Below, piece after piece: positions 25,349 to 34,650 of a DNA stretch of 64,000 nt. The number at the start of each line of letters is the position of its first letter. The first letter of the stretch is position 1. Position numbers and translations under genes: made by a program. The notes beneath the pieces were generated by a model. It saw nothing but the letters and a program-made list of their open reading frames with translations. It did not search any database and was not told the origin of the DNA. The stretch is from assembly GCF_007678255.1 (NCBI RefSeq), contig NZ_VEED01000013.1:62001-126000 (forward strand), read 5' to 3'. Origin of the DNA: Bacillus sp. X1(2014). Its GTDB lineage: Bacteria > Bacillota > Bacilli > Bacillales_B > DSM-18226.

Positions 25349-26704
25349 TTAAACTTTTGGTGTTACAGTATATTTTTCAAGGAATTTCGTGTTGAAGTTG
25401 CCGCTTAAAAACACGTCGTTTTGCAGCAAGCCTTGGTGGAATGGAATGGTTGTATAAACCCCTTTTACTTCAAGTTCTTCAAGTGCACGTTTCATTTTAC
25501 GAATGGCTTCCTCTCTCGTTTTACTATGTACAATCAATTTTGCAATCATAGAATCATAGAAGGGTGGAATGGTGTACCCTGTATAAACAGCCGAGTCGAT
25601 GCGGACACCAAGACCTCCAGGAAGGGTATACTCTGTTATTTTTCCAGGCGAAGGCATGAAGTCATTTAGGTAATTTTCGGCATTTATCCGGCACTCGATT
25701 GACCAGCCCGTTAGCATGATATCTTTCTGTTGAAGTTGTAACGGTAAACCAGAAGCAATGCGTATCTGTTCCTGAACCAAATCGACACCTGTGACCATCT
25801 CGGTAATTGGGTGCTCGACTTGGATACGGGTATTCATTTCCATGAAATAGAATGTGTCATTTGTATAATCGTAAATAAATTCAACCGTACCTGCCCCAAC
25901 ATAGTTGACTGCTTGGGCTGCTTGAATAGCTGCCAGCCCCATTTTCGCGCGCGTCTCGGATGAAACTGCTGGGGATGGAGTTTCTTCAATTAGCTTTTGC
26001 ATTCTTCGTTGGATTGTGCAATCACGTTCGCCGAGATGAATGACGTTTCCAGCCATATCAGCCAAAATTTGAATTTCAACGTGACGAAAATCCTCTATAA
26101 ATTTTTCTAAATAGACACCTGGATCACCAAAGGCAGTTGCAGCTTCCTGCTGTGTAATTTCAATTCCCTTTTTTAAGCTATCGGCATCACGTGCAACACG
26201 GATGCCTTTTCCACCGCCACCGGCTGTTGCCTTAATAATCACTGGAAATCCAATTTTTTTAGCAATCTGCAAGCCTTCCTCAAAATCCTTAATAATTCCG
26301 TCAGACCCTGGGACGATTAAAACACCGGCATCTTTCATCGTCTGCCGCGCAACGTCTTTAATACCCATCTTGCGAATGGAGTCAGGTGATGGACCAATAA
26401 AGACGATGCCACATTCACCACATAATGCAGCAAATTCAGCATTTTCAGCAAGAAATCCGTAGCCAGGGTGGATGCCATCGACATTAGTCAACGTTGCAAT
26501 CTTAATGATATTTTCGATGTTTAAATAACTGTCTCTAGAAGGTGCAGGTCCCACACAATAGGCTTCATCCGCTATTTTCACATGGAGTGCATCCCGATCG
26601 GCTTCCGAAAAGACAGCAACCGTTTTGATGTTAAGCTCCTTACAAGCGCGGATAATTCGGACAGCAATCTCTCCTCGATTAGCGATTAATATTTTTGTAA
26701 GCAT
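25349..26704 (-). CDS. Biotin carboxylase subunit (AccC-type)
   Basis: This 451-residue ATP-grasp enzyme carboxylates biotin. It starts [17 protein letters not shown] and has the glycine-rich ATP loop AGGGGKGIR, the RDCTIQRR and NTRIQVEHP active-site motifs, and a biotin-carboxylase C domain (about 335-445). It is the last gene of kipI-kipA-accB-accC, so it is probably not the housekeeping AccC but the biotin-carboxylase part of an enzyme whose transferase is KipI/KipA. The ATG at 26704 is preferred; an in-frame GTG three codons earlier overlaps the accB end. Confidence 0.9.
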   Translation of the reverse strand: MLTKILIANRGEIAVRIIRACKELNIKTVAVFSEADRDALHVKIADEAYCVGPAPSRDSYLNIENIIKIATLTNVDGIHPGYGFLAENAEFAALCGECGIVFIGPSPDSIRKMGIKDVARQTMKDAGVLIVPGSDGIIKDFEEGLQIAKKIGFPVIIKATAGGGGKGIRVARDADSLKKGIEITQQEAATAFGDPGVYLEKFIEDFRHVEIQILADMAGNVIHLGERDCTIQRRMQKLIEETPSPAVSSETRAKMGLAAIQAAQAVNYVGAGTVEFIYDYTNDTFYFMEMNTRIQVEHPITEMVTGVDLVQEQIRIASGLPLQLQQKDIMLTGWSIECRINAENYLNDFMPSPGKITEYTLPGGLGVRIDSAVYTGYTIPPFYDSMIAKLIVHSKTREEAIRKMKRALEELEVKGVYTTIPFHQGLLQNDVFLSGNFNTKFLEKYTVTPKV

Positions 26705-26705
26705 C

Positions 26706-27176
26706 TCATTCACTCACCTTCACGGTAAACAATGGCTGCCCATATTCAATAATTTGTCCGTCATTCACTAAAATTTCGATGATTTCCCCGTTGACATCAG
26801 CATGGACTTCATTTAATAGTTTCATAGCTTCTAAAATACATACAGTTTCGCTTTGGGAAACCATTGATCCTACTTGGACGAAAGGCTCTGCGTCTGGATT
26901 TGGACGCGCATAGAATGTTCCAATCATTGGTGATTTAATGACATGTAAGCTGCTATCGTCCTGGTCAGCGGTATTTACTGTAGGATTAGCAACTTCTAGA
27001 GGGAGATGTGGCAATGCCTTATCAGCAATCATGTGCTGATTTTCAAAGTTTGCAGCCAAGTTTTCTACCCCTTGCTTTTGGTAAAAAAGCTTAAAATCTC
27101 CTTTTTCTAGTTTCATAATGTCAATAGAAGATTGTTCAATGATTTCCAAGAATCCTTTTAATTCGTCGATTTTCAT
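26706..27176 (-). CDS. Biotin carboxyl carrier protein (AccB-type)
   Basis: This 156-residue protein has a flexible N-terminal half and a C-terminal biotinyl domain (about 80-155). The biotinylated Lys is near residue 119 in EAMKLLNE, and the thumb-like PNPDAEPFV segment is typical of acetyl-CoA carboxylase carriers. Its stop overlaps the accC start region, so the pair is coupled. ATG 27176 has AGAGGA upstream; the longer frame from 27194 overlaps the kipA stop and lacks a ribosome site. It would carry CO2 between the neighbouring biotin carboxylase and the KipI/KipA-type transferase. Confidence 0.88.
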   Translation of the reverse strand: MKIDELKGFLEIIEQSSIDIMKLEKGDFKLFYQKQGVENLAANFENQHMIADKALPHLPLEVANPTVNTADQDDSSLHVIKSPMIGTFYARPNPDAEPFVQVGSMVSQSETVCILEAMKLLNEVHADVNGEIIEILVNDGQIIEYGQPLFTVKVSE

Positions 27177-27190
27177 CTGTTCATGTCCTC

Positions 27191-28186
27191 TCATTTATGA
27201 AATGCTTTAAAATGAATGCCCATCGATAATTTCCGTAGCATCTGCTCTTGCTTTATTAATTCTAATTCTGCTTGTTCAAGCGAAACTTCCTTGAATTGGA
27301 TGTTAGCGTTTGGCTGCATCTGTGCTAAACAAGGTAGATCAGTAGAAATGACCTGACCGATTTTTGGATATCCTCCTGTCGTTTGTCGATCAACCATTAA
27401 AATAATGGGTTGTCCGTTTGAAGGGACTTGAATGGTACCGTATGTGACCCCTTCTGATAACAACTCAAATTTTTCTGATAAGCTGAGTGATTCGCCTTCC
27501 AACCGATAGCCCATCCGATCAGCTTGAGTTGTTAATCTATAGTGCTTTGAAAAAAAAGTTTGTTGACCGTCTCTATCGAAACGATCGAACTCAGCACCAT
27601 GTAAAACCCTAATTGTTTGTGTTTTATTGAATGTCAAAAATTCTGTATAGTTTACAAACCATTTAAAATGGGTAGACATTCTTTCTAGCTGATGAACGAA
27701 TGTCTGACTTAGTAGATTGAGGTCTCCACATTCGAACACATCCCCTTTTTGTAATGCTCTGCCTTGAAGTCCTCCAATAGCAGCACGAAGATAAGTGCTT
27801 TTACTTCCCATAACTTCAGGAACCTCTATTCCGCCGGCGAATGCCACGTAGGCCCTGCACCCATTAATTGCGGATTTAAATTGTAAAATAGATCCTTTGC
27901 GAATCAGGACCGGCCGCCACATGGGTGCTATTTCTCCGTCGATGGTAGGCTGCAGGTCTCCTCCTGTAATGGCAACTAACTCATCAGAATCAAATTGAAG
28001 AGTTGTCCCAAAAAGCGTAATTTCAAGTGCTCCTTCGCCTTCGTCATTTCCGACAAGTAAATTTGCAATTCTAAGAGAAATAGGATCCATAGCTCCACTG
28101 ACGATTACCCCAAATTTTTGTGAGCCGTATCTCCCTAAATCTTGAATCGTAGTCAATAATCCAGGATGAAGCACTTTAATGCTCAT
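27191..28186 (-). CDS. kipA: 5-oxoprolinase subunit PxpC / KipA (AHS2 domain)
   Basis: This 331-residue protein of the biotin-dependent carboxyltransferase-like (AHS2) family opens with IKVLHPGLLTTIQDLGRYG and carries the VSGAMDPISLRIAN and MGYRLEG motifs. With KipI it equals the middle part of urea amidolyase. In B. subtilis it is described both as KipA, which counteracts the KinA inhibitor KipI, and as PxpC of the ATP-dependent 5-oxoprolinase PxpABC. It overlaps kipI by four bases (ATGA). Confidence 0.93.
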   Translation of the reverse strand: MSIKVLHPGLLTTIQDLGRYGSQKFGVIVSGAMDPISLRIANLLVGNDEGEGALEITLFGTTLQFDSDELVAITGGDLQPTIDGEIAPMWRPVLIRKGSILQFKSAINGCRAYVAFAGGIEVPEVMGSKSTYLRAAIGGLQGRALQKGDVFECGDLNLLSQTFVHQLERMSTHFKWFVNYTEFLTFNKTQTIRVLHGAEFDRFDRDGQQTFFSKHYRLTTQADRMGYRLEGESLSLSEKFELLSEGVTYGTIQVPSNGQPIILMVDRQTTGGYPKIGQVISTDLPCLAQMQPNANIQFKEVSLEQAELELIKQEQMLRKLSMGIHFKAFHK

Positions 28187-28917
28187 TGTTTCATCTCCTT
28201 ATAGGCAGCATACTCTTCAGGCGTTATCGGTACATAGCGGATTCTATCTCCAGACTGTAACATCGTTGGAGGTGAAAGTTCTGGAAGAAACAAATCAAGC
28301 GGAGTACGGCCGATAATTTGCCATCCCCCGGGTGTTTCCAGCGGGTAGATGCCTGTTTGTTTACCAGCAATTCCAACAGATCCCGGCGCGATGGCAAGAC
28401 GGGGTGAATCCTTACGTGGTGTGGCAATTCTTTCATCCATTCCACCCATGAACGGAAACCCCGGTGCAAAGCCAATCATATAAACTAAGTAATCATTTGA
28501 AGAATGAATTTGAATTACCTGTTCAACAGAAAGTCCATGATAACTTGCTACATACTCCAAATCTGGACCAAACTCTCCTCCGTACAGGACTGGGATTGTT
28601 ATCAGCCGTTGTTCGGGTGTTTCAGTAGTCCCTAATTTATCCAGTAACGCTAATATAAAAGAGCTGACTTTTTTGTAAGGACTTGATGCTTCTTTGTCTG
28701 TGCGGGACAAATAGACGGCAACAGGATTGTAATATATTGTCAAACTATTATAAGAAGGCACAGATTCTATCAATCCTGTAAATGGCTCTTTTTCTAATAA
28801 GTTGGAAAGGTTTTTCACTTTTTCATGGATGGCTGGGCTGATTCCGTCGCCTAACTGAATGACTAGCGCAGAATCCCCTAAAGGCCTTATGTTCGTATTA
28901 TTTTTCTGATGGGCCAT
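28183..28917 (-). CDS. kipI: 5-oxoprolinase subunit PxpB / KipI (AHS1 domain)
   Basis: This 244-residue AHS1 protein carries IRPLGDSALVIQLGD at the N-terminus, VYMIGFAPGFPFMGG in the middle and a C-terminal SVGIAGKQTGIYPLETPGGWQIIGRTP stretch (quoted in two adjoining parts: SVGIAGKQTGIYPLE and TPGGWQIIGRTP). In B. subtilis KipI inhibits the sporulation kinase KinA and also forms the 5-oxoprolinase with PxpA and PxpC. It is the first gene of the leftward operon, divergent from pxpA, with AGGAG before the ATG. Confidence 0.93.
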   Translation of the reverse strand: MAHQKNNTNIRPLGDSALVIQLGDGISPAIHEKVKNLSNLLEKEPFTGLIESVPSYNSLTIYYNPVAVYLSRTDKEASSPYKKVSSFILALLDKLGTTETPEQRLITIPVLYGGEFGPDLEYVASYHGLSVEQVIQIHSSNDYLVYMIGFAPGFPFMGGMDERIATPRKDSPRLAIAPGSVGIAGKQTGIYPLETPGGWQIIGRTPLDLFLPELSPPTMLQSGDRIRYVPITPEEYAAYKEMKQ

Positions 28918-28934
28918 AATAAACAGCTCCTCGA

Positions 28935-28953
28935 AGTTTCGAATTTCGGTACT
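28935..28953. promoter_or_regulatory. Degenerate IclR-type half operator near kipI
   Basis: AGTTTCG-N5-CGGTACT is an imperfect relative of the palindrome at 29121-29137, placed just upstream of kipI. Confidence 0.35.
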
Positions 28954-29092
28954 TAAGTTCTGTTAAACGGATATTACAAATATTATAGTTTACATTCAAA
29001 TTTAAAAGCAAGTCTAGAAATATAGAATATTATGATATTTACAATTTTCATATAATTTTGCAAACTATATATTCAACTAAAAATATTTATGC

Positions 29093-29137
29093 TAGAATGG
29101 GTTTAAGTTTCAAAACTAAAGTTCCGAAATACGGAAC
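29093..29137 (+). promoter_or_regulatory. pxpA promoter -10 box and IclR/KipR-type operator
   Basis: TAGAAT (29093-29098) is a good -10 box with only a weak -35. GTTCCG-AAATA-CGGAAC (29121-29137) is a perfect palindrome about 15-20 bases downstream of the start point, a repressor position. IclR proteins often bind symmetric sites with this TTCCG/CGGAA core. Confidence 0.6.
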
Positions 29138-29186
29138 ATATAAAAGCACTTAATCAGTAGACGAGTGATCAATGGAGGGGAGAAAT

Positions 29187-29957
29187 ATGTTTCAAGTGGA
29201 TTTGAATTGTGATTTAGGGGAGAGTTTTGGCCGGTACAAGCTTGGGGAACAGGAAGAAATATTGAAATACGTTACATCTGCAAATATTGCTTGTGGTTTT
29301 CATGGTGGAGATCCAAGTGTTATGAGAGAAACGGTGAAGATGGCCATTTCCAATGGTGTCAAAATTGGAGCTCATCCTGGTTTGCCAGATTTAAACGGAT
29401 TCGGGCGAAGGGAAATGGCGATTACTCCTCAAGAAGGATATGACATGGTCGTGTATCAAATTGGGGCATTGCAGGGGTTTTTAATGACGTTCAATGAAAA
29501 AATGCAGCATGTCAAACCCCATGGTGCTTTGTACAATATGGCGGCAAAGGATCCAAAACTTGCCGAAGCCATTGCACAAGCGGTTTATGATGTATCTCCC
29601 TCATTGATATTATTCGGCCTTGCCGGCAGTGAATTGACAAAGGCAGGAGAGAAGATCGGTTTACGAACGGCACATGAGGTATTTGCAGATCGCACGTACC
29701 AAGCCGACGGGTCTTTGACGTCGCGTTCACAGAAGGATGCGATGATTACCGATCAAGAACAATCGGTCGCGCAAATTGTGAAAATGGTGACAGAAGGAAA
29801 AGTAATATCTCAGCAAAAAACAGAAGTTTCGCTTCGTGCAGATACCATTTGTATTCATGGTGATGGAGCACACGCATTAGCCTTTGCAAAATATATTAAC
29901 GAAACATTAGATAAGAAGAATATTACTGTAACTGCAATCTCTAACTTGGAGGTTTAA
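29187..29957 (+). CDS. pxpA: 5-oxoprolinase subunit PxpA (LamB/YcsF family)
   Basis: This 256-residue protein is immediately recognisable by [25 protein letters not shown] and [25 protein letters not shown] and [10 protein letters not shown] follow. It is the third component of the ATP-dependent 5-oxoprolinase, with PxpB and PxpC divergent from it here. The enzyme opens 5-oxoproline to glutamate. The ATG at 29187 follows GGAGGGGA; a longer start five codons earlier is unlikely. An operator-like palindrome lies 50 bases upstream. Confidence 0.93.
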   Translation: MFQVDLNCDLGESFGRYKLGEQEEILKYVTSANIACGFHGGDPSVMRETVKMAISNGVKIGAHPGLPDLNGFGRREMAITPQEGYDMVVYQIGALQGFLMTFNEKMQHVKPHGALYNMAAKDPKLAEAIAQAVYDVSPSLILFGLAGSELTKAGEKIGLRTAHEVFADRTYQADGSLTSRSQKDAMITDQEQSVAQIVKMVTEGKVISQQKTEVSLRADTICIHGDGAHALAFAKYINETLDKKNITVTAISNLEV

Positions 29958-29958
29958 T

Positions 29959-31197
29959 ATGGAAAATCCTAAATTTGATGTTATACAAGAAAATGCCAAA
30001 GTGACAGGGAAAAAGAAGGTAAGTAGAAGTGTCTTACTCGGTGCAGCGTTTTTAATGGCGACATCATCGATTGGACCTGGATTTTTGACACAAACGACTG
30101 TATTTACACAACAATTGGCTGCAAGTTTTGCATTTGTTATTTTAATTTCATTATTACTAGATATCTTTTCGCAAATGAACATTTGGAGAATCATTGCCGT
30201 TTCAGGGTTGCGCGGGCAAGAGATTGCCAACAAAGTGTTCCCTGGACTCGGAGTTGTTTTGGCCATACTTATTGTAATTGGCGGTTTGGCATTTAATATC
30301 GGAAACGTAGGTGGAGCTGGATTGGGTCTGAATGCCATGCTTGGCTGGGATCCAGTTACAGGTGCCGTTATTAGTGCACTGTTAGCAATCTTTATTTTTG
30401 TCGTGAAAGAAGCAGGTAAAGCGATGGACAAATTCGCTCAGGCTGCAGGGTTAGTAATGATCCTCCTCATGCTGTACGTGGCATTCACGACTGCACCGCC
30501 AGTTGGAGAGGCGATTGTGAATACGGTTATGCCGGAAAAGATTAGCATGTTTGCGATCGTTACGCTTGTTGGAGGTACGGTAGGAGGATATATTACGTTT
30601 GCAGGCGGACACCGTCTATTAGACGCGGGTATCAAAGGTGTTGAAGCATTGCCAGCAGTGACGAAAAGCTCTGTTACAGGGATTCTCGTTACTGGTATTA
30701 TGCGTGTGGCATTATTCTTGGCTGTTCTTGGGGTTGTAACAAAAGGACTAGCGATTGATCCAGCGAATCCGCCAGCTTCTGTGTTCCAACTAGCTGCAGG
30801 TAATGTCGGTTATCGTATGTTTGGTGTAATCATGTGGGCTGCGGCGGTAACATCTGTTGTAGGGGCGGCGTATACGTCGGTTTCATTTATCCGCACATTT
30901 CATCCTGCCATTGAGAAATACCAAAATTGGATCATTATAGCATTTATCGTTATTTCAACAGCCACGTTTGCCGTTGTTGGAAAACCAGTAACGATCTTGC
31001 TTATTGTTGGAGCGTTGAATGCCCTTATTTTGCCAATAGGTTTAGGTACATTATTAGTTGCTGCATACAAGAAAAGTATTGTTGGTGAGTATAAGCATCC
31101 GCTATGGTTGACGATTACGGGCGGTTTTGTGGTGGTGGTCATGGGCTATTTAAGTGTAGTGACATTGATTGAACAATTACCATTAGTTTTTAAGTAA
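29959..31197 (+). CDS. ycsG: NRAMP-family transporter, YcsG-like
   Basis: This membrane protein of 412 residues has about 11 hydrophobic segments. The first helix carries ATSSIGPGFLTQTTVF, a degenerate form of the metal-binding DPGN motif of NRAMP metal transporters. The order pxpA-NRAMP-ycsI is that of the B. subtilis ycsF-ycsG-ycsI genes. Loss of the usual Asp-Pro-Gly-Asn fits a non-metal substrate, perhaps 5-oxoproline or a related amino acid, but that is inference. It starts one base after the pxpA stop. Confidence 0.85.
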   Translation: MENPKFDVIQENAKVTGKKKVSRSVLLGAAFLMATSSIGPGFLTQTTVFTQQLAASFAFVILISLLLDIFSQMNIWRIIAVSGLRGQEIANKVFPGLGVVLAILIVIGGLAFNIGNVGGAGLGLNAMLGWDPVTGAVISALLAIFIFVVKEAGKAMDKFAQAAGLVMILLMLYVAFTTAPPVGEAIVNTVMPEKISMFAIVTLVGGTVGGYITFAGGHRLLDAGIKGVEALPAVTKSSVTGILVTGIMRVALFLAVLGVVTKGLAIDPANPPASVFQLAAGNVGYRMFGVIMWAAAVTSVVGAAYTSVSFIRTFHPAIEKYQNWIIIAFIVISTATFAVVGKPVTILLIVGALNALILPIGLGTLLVAAYKKSIVGEYKHPLWLTITGGFVVVVMGYLSVVTLIEQLPLVFK

Positions 31198-31229
31198 TTT
31201 TATAAGAATCCAATATGGGAGGTAGCTTA

Positions 31230-32021
31230 ATGGGGAATTATGAAATGTTGGAGCCGCAAGAAATAAGAGAGTTGATTCGGAAGCAAGAGATTACTGGACC
31301 GACGGCAGGAATGTCAAAAGGGAATACACAAGCGAATTTGGTTATCTTAAAAAAAGAGCATGCCTTTGACTTTTTGCTTTTTTGCCAGCGGAATCCGAAG
31401 CCATGTCCTTTATTGGACGTGACGGAGCCTGGCTCCTATGTTCCTGCAATGATTGCCAAAAGTGCAGATATTCGTAAAGACATCCCGAAATATCGTATTT
31501 ACCGAGACGGTGTTTTTACAGAAGAAGTCGCAGATATTACTGAGTACTGGGAAGACGATATGGTTGGCTTCCTGTTAGGCTGTAGCTTTACATTTGAAAC
31601 ACCACTCCTTGAGGGCGGTATTCCAATCAGACATATCGAAGAAAACTGTAACGTTCCGATGTACAAAACGAATATTAATTGCCAAAAAGCGGGTATGTTT
31701 GAGGGTCCGACAGTTGTTAGTATGCGGCCAATGACACCAGAGGATGCAATCCGTGCCGTTCAGATTACTTCGCGTTTTCCAGCAGTACACGGTGCACCAA
31801 TCCATATTGGGGATCCTAGCATAATTGGCATCAAGGATATTTCAAAACCTGATTTTGGAGATGCTGTACCATTTAAACAAGGGGAGATTCCAGTATTTTG
31901 GGCATGTGGTGTAACTCCTCAAGCGGTTGCGATGGAAAGTAAGCCCTCGATCATGATTACGCATGCACCAGGATGCATGTTCATCAGTGATATAAAGGAT
32001 GAAGAATTGAGTGTTTTATAA
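31230..32021 (+). CDS. ycsI: DUF1445 putative hydro-lyase, YcsI-like
   Basis: This 263-residue protein of the YcsI / D-glutamate cyclase family (DUF1445) has TAGMSKGNTQANLVIL, CSFTFETPLLEGGIPIRH and a terminal FWACGVTPQAVAMESKP followed by ITHAPGCMFISD. A mammalian relative interconverts D-glutamate and 5-oxo-D-proline, so this protein may feed or drain 5-oxoproline. It is third in the pxpA operon; ATG 31230 has GGGAGG upstream. Confidence 0.85.
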   Translation: MGNYEMLEPQEIRELIRKQEITGPTAGMSKGNTQANLVILKKEHAFDFLLFCQRNPKPCPLLDVTEPGSYVPAMIAKSADIRKDIPKYRIYRDGVFTEEVADITEYWEDDMVGFLLGCSFTFETPLLEGGIPIRHIEENCNVPMYKTNINCQKAGMFEGPTVVSMRPMTPEDAIRAVQITSRFPAVHGAPIHIGDPSIIGIKDISKPDFGDAVPFKQGEIPVFWACGVTPQAVAMESKPSIMITHAPGCMFISDIKDEELSVL

Positions 32022-32098
32022 AACGTATTAGTAATATTTTTATAGTAAAATAGAAATGTAACTCTAAAAGTAGGGTGTGCAAATTATCTTACTAAAGT

Positions 32099-32126
32099 GA
32101 GGCGATGCATTAGTGCATCGTCTCTT
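32099..32126 (+). terminator. Hairpin after ycsI
   Basis: GAGGCGATGCA pairs with TGCATCGTCTC around a TTAG loop; the T tract is weak. Confidence 0.6.
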
Positions 32127-32181
32127 CGGACTTTGCAGTTACAATTTCGACATGCTTTTTGTCGTTAAAAAGGGGATGTAG

Positions 32182-33075
32182 ATGGTGTTTACAAAATCAA
32201 CTGCTGCGCTTCTCGTCCTTATTTTAATTTGGGGCGCAAGCTGGCCAATCAATAAATTAGCGGTACCCTACTCACCGCCATTGCTTTATGCAGGACTGCG
32301 TGCACTTTTAGGAGGAATCCTGCTGACAGTTATTATTTGGAAGACAAGGAAAGCGATAAATTGGCGGAAAAATTGGCAGAAGTACTTTATAGCAGCTTTC
32401 TTTAATACGATCCTTTTTTTCGGGCTTCAGACGGCAGGATTGCTCTATTTACCGGGTGGATTGTTTTCCGTTCTTGTCTATTTTCAACCAATTTTACTGG
32501 GCCTTTTCGCTTGGCTGTTACTTGGTGAATATTTATCGCCAGTCCAAATACTTGGTTTGCTGCTAGGATTTGTAGGGATAGCGGTCGTTAGTGTGGATGG
32601 TCTGGCAGTTCATATATCACCAATCGGAGTTATGCTCGGGTTACTAACTGCTGTAAGTTGGGCGTTCGGAGTGATCTACGTTAAGAAAGTAAGCAGAGAA
32701 GTAGATTCGTTTTGGATGGTGGCGCTACAATGTATCATCGGCGGTATATTCCTCCTAGGTATCGGATCAGTGTTCGAAAGTTGGTCTGCCATCGAATGGA
32801 ATCGATTTTACATATCTGGCCTGGGCTTCGGTGCGACCATTGGCATACCATTGGCATATATCCTATACTACAGTCTTGTCAATGCTGGTAAGGCAAGCAA
32901 AGTTGGTTCCTATACGTTTCTCGTTCCTATTGTTGCTGTTCTTCTCGGAGTGATATTTTTAGGAGAAACGGTGACATATCCACTGATTATCGGAATGCTG
33001 CTAGTAGGAATTAGCATTCATTTTGTGAATTTCCGGTATAAACCTAAATACAAAAAAGGAATCAGTAAGAATTAA
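32182..33075 (+). CDS. EamA/DMT family transporter
   Basis: This 297-residue membrane protein has ten predicted helices in two EamA halves (about 8-135 and 148-287). Marks are IWGASWPINKLAV in helix 1, SVLVYFQPILLGLFAWLLLGE closing the first half (quoted as SVLVYFQPILL and GLFAWLLLGE), and FLGETVTYPLIIGM near the end. These drug/metabolite exporters mostly export amino acids or small metabolites. A paralogue with many identical stretches lies at 37982-38884 on the other strand. It has its own GGGG ribosome site and terminator. Confidence 0.88.
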   Translation: MVFTKSTAALLVLILIWGASWPINKLAVPYSPPLLYAGLRALLGGILLTVIIWKTRKAINWRKNWQKYFIAAFFNTILFFGLQTAGLLYLPGGLFSVLVYFQPILLGLFAWLLLGEYLSPVQILGLLLGFVGIAVVSVDGLAVHISPIGVMLGLLTAVSWAFGVIYVKKVSREVDSFWMVALQCIIGGIFLLGIGSVFESWSAIEWNRFYISGLGFGATIGIPLAYILYYSLVNAGKASKVGSYTFLVPIVAVLLGVIFLGETVTYPLIIGMLLVGISIHFVNFRYKPKYKKGISKN

Positions 33076-33114
33076 ATATTTGTATACCGACCACCGCCAT
33101 ATCGTACGTATCTT

Positions 33115-33151
33115 TAATAAAAAAAGGATGCTTGAATGCATCCTTTTTTGT
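33115..33151 (+). terminator. Intrinsic terminator of the EamA gene
   Basis: AAAAAGGATGC pairs with GCATCCTTTTT around a TTGAAT loop, with a T tail. Confidence 0.85.
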
Positions 33152-33327
33152 GGAGTGTGTTAGTTAAGTCAGTGACGATGGGTTCTTATTTTTTAATTAA
33201 GCAGAATAAAAACTTTGGGGTGTATACGGTGACCTTGTACTTTTAATAGAATTACAGGTCCAAGGAAAATTCAAGCGCATAAATAAGGGGCTGTAGATGG
33301 ATCTTCAGCCTTTCTCCATTTGAGATG

Positions 33328-33786
33328 TTAAAGTACTGTTCTAAAGGAATGTCTTATAACATCGCCTCGGCTAATGATTCCAACTAATACTCCGTTCCGC
33401 TCAACAGGTAGTTTTTTTATTTGTTTTTTTCCTAAAATTGAAGCGATAGTTTCTATGTCTTCATCCCAGGACACTTTGTAAACCTTTCTTTTGGCAATGC
33501 TCATTACATTTAATTCTAGCAACTTTTGGATTTTTTGCTCAAAATCTTCATGATCACCATCGATAACGGTAACGAATTGGAGGGAATCAATGAATCGATA
33601 CTGATGCTTACCGATATACCGCATGATATCTCCATCACTAATATAGCCCACAATTTCATTTCTTTCGTTGACTACTGGTAGTCCACTGATACGATTTTCA
33701 ATGAATCTTTCGATTACATAACGAACTGTGTCTGTTTCCTTTACTTTTATCACGGGGTTGATCATTATCTCATAAGCTTGCATCAT
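33328..33786 (-). CDS. Tandem CBS-domain protein
   Basis: This 152-residue protein consists of two CBS domains (about 5-60 and 88-148). ENRISGLPVVNERNEIVGYISDGDIM and KLPVERNGVLVGIISRGDVI (first quoted in part as SGLPVVNERNEIVGYISDGD) are the adenosyl-ligand binding halves. Stand-alone CBS pairs bind AMP, ATP or similar nucleotides and often regulate partners. No partner is evident. It is upstream of nothing on its strand; the TetR gene lies 41 bases upstream and could be co-transcribed with it. Confidence 0.87.
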   Translation of the reverse strand: MMQAYEIMINPVIKVKETDTVRYVIERFIENRISGLPVVNERNEIVGYISDGDIMRYIGKHQYRFIDSLQFVTVIDGDHEDFEQKIQKLLELNVMSIAKRKVYKVSWDEDIETIASILGKKQIKKLPVERNGVLVGIISRGDVIRHSFRTVL

Positions 33787-33827
33787 TCTCCATCCTAAAC
33801 ACTAAGATTTGTTCATTTATCTCAAGT

Positions 33828-34448
33828 TTATTTAGGTTCCTTATAAAAACCTTTTTTTAGTAATTCAATCTCTAACGAAAAAGTTTTCATCACATCATTA
33901 ATCGTAAGCTCTTTCGCGAATGCATGGGCGAGATTTTGAAACGAAACGGCCATCAGAATTTTAAAGATGTGGTAGAGTTCTTCCTCATTCGATATGTTTA
34001 AATTATCGGAGTTAATTAAGTGGATAATCTCAAAAAACTTGCTTTTTCTTTTTTCCCCATACATATTCTGAGTAAATGTTTTTTCGATTTTATAATTCAT
34101 ATTTAAAAAGGCGTTTTTAAAATATTGTCGATTTTCTGGTTCTTCAAACATAATAAGAATGCCTTTAAACCAATCCACAATGGTCTCAAATAAATCTCCA
34201 TTGTTCATTTTGATGATTGCAATCATGCGCTCATAATTTCGTTGCGAATGCTCATGTAATAAAAAATAGAATAGATCTTCTAAGTCTTCAAAATATTGAT
34301 AGAAACTTCCCCTGGGTATTCCAGCATCCTTGATAATATTCGATATGGATGCCTCATGTAAAGGAACCCTCGAAAACTCCTTCTTAGCAGCATTTATTAA
34401 TACTCCTTGTTTTTCTTTTGTTAAATTAAAGAAGGTTTGCTTTGGCAT
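33828..34448 (-). CDS. TetR family regulator of the adjacent efflux operon
   Basis: This 206-residue protein has a TetR helix-turn-helix at about residues 10-57 (EASISNIIKDAGIPRGSFYQYFEDLEDL, recognition helix GIPRGSFYQYF) and a C-terminal ligand domain. ATG 34448 follows AAGGAG; the ORF could extend ten codons. It is divergent from the HlyD/DHA2 efflux genes, with two TGTCAT palindromes between, so it should repress both directions until a toxic ligand binds. Confidence 0.9.
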   Translation of the reverse strand: MPKQTFFNLTKEKQGVLINAAKKEFSRVPLHEASISNIIKDAGIPRGSFYQYFEDLEDLFYFLLHEHSQRNYERMIAIIKMNNGDLFETIVDWFKGILIMFEEPENRQYFKNAFLNMNYKIEKTFTQNMYGEKRKSKFFEIIHLINSDNLNISNEEELYHIFKILMAVSFQNLAHAFAKELTINDVMKTFSLEIELLKKGFYKEPK

Positions 34449-34468
34449 TGACGAACTCCTTTTTTGAA

Positions 34469-34483
34469 ATGATAACATGTCAT
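34469..34483. promoter_or_regulatory. TetR operator candidate, site 1
   Basis: ATGATA-ACA-TGTCAT is the same 15-base palindrome as site 2 with one mismatch, close to the TetR start codon where it would autoregulate. Confidence 0.55.
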
Positions 34484-34536
34484 AATATAATTTAGAAATA
34501 TGATAATATTCCTATGTTTATATGTCAATATTCGGT

Positions 34537-34551
34537 ATGACAATATGTCAT
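34537..34551. promoter_or_regulatory. TetR operator candidate, site 2
   Basis: ATGACA-ATA-TGTCAT is a perfect palindrome ending nine bases before the -35 box of the efflux promoter. A further half site TATGTCAA lies at about 34521-34528. Confidence 0.65.
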
Positions 34552-34559
34552 TTTATTTA

Positions 34560-34588
34560 TTGACGGTCAAAAATAGATTATTTATAAT
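34560..34588 (+). promoter_or_regulatory. Efflux operon promoter
   Basis: TTGACG (34560-34565), a 17-base spacer and a perfect TATAAT (34583-34588). Confidence 0.75.
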
Positions 34589-34650
34589 TTATTCTGAAAG
34601 TGCTGCTCTATACAGAGTTAAATAAGGAAAGCAAAAGAAGGGAGAGTGTG

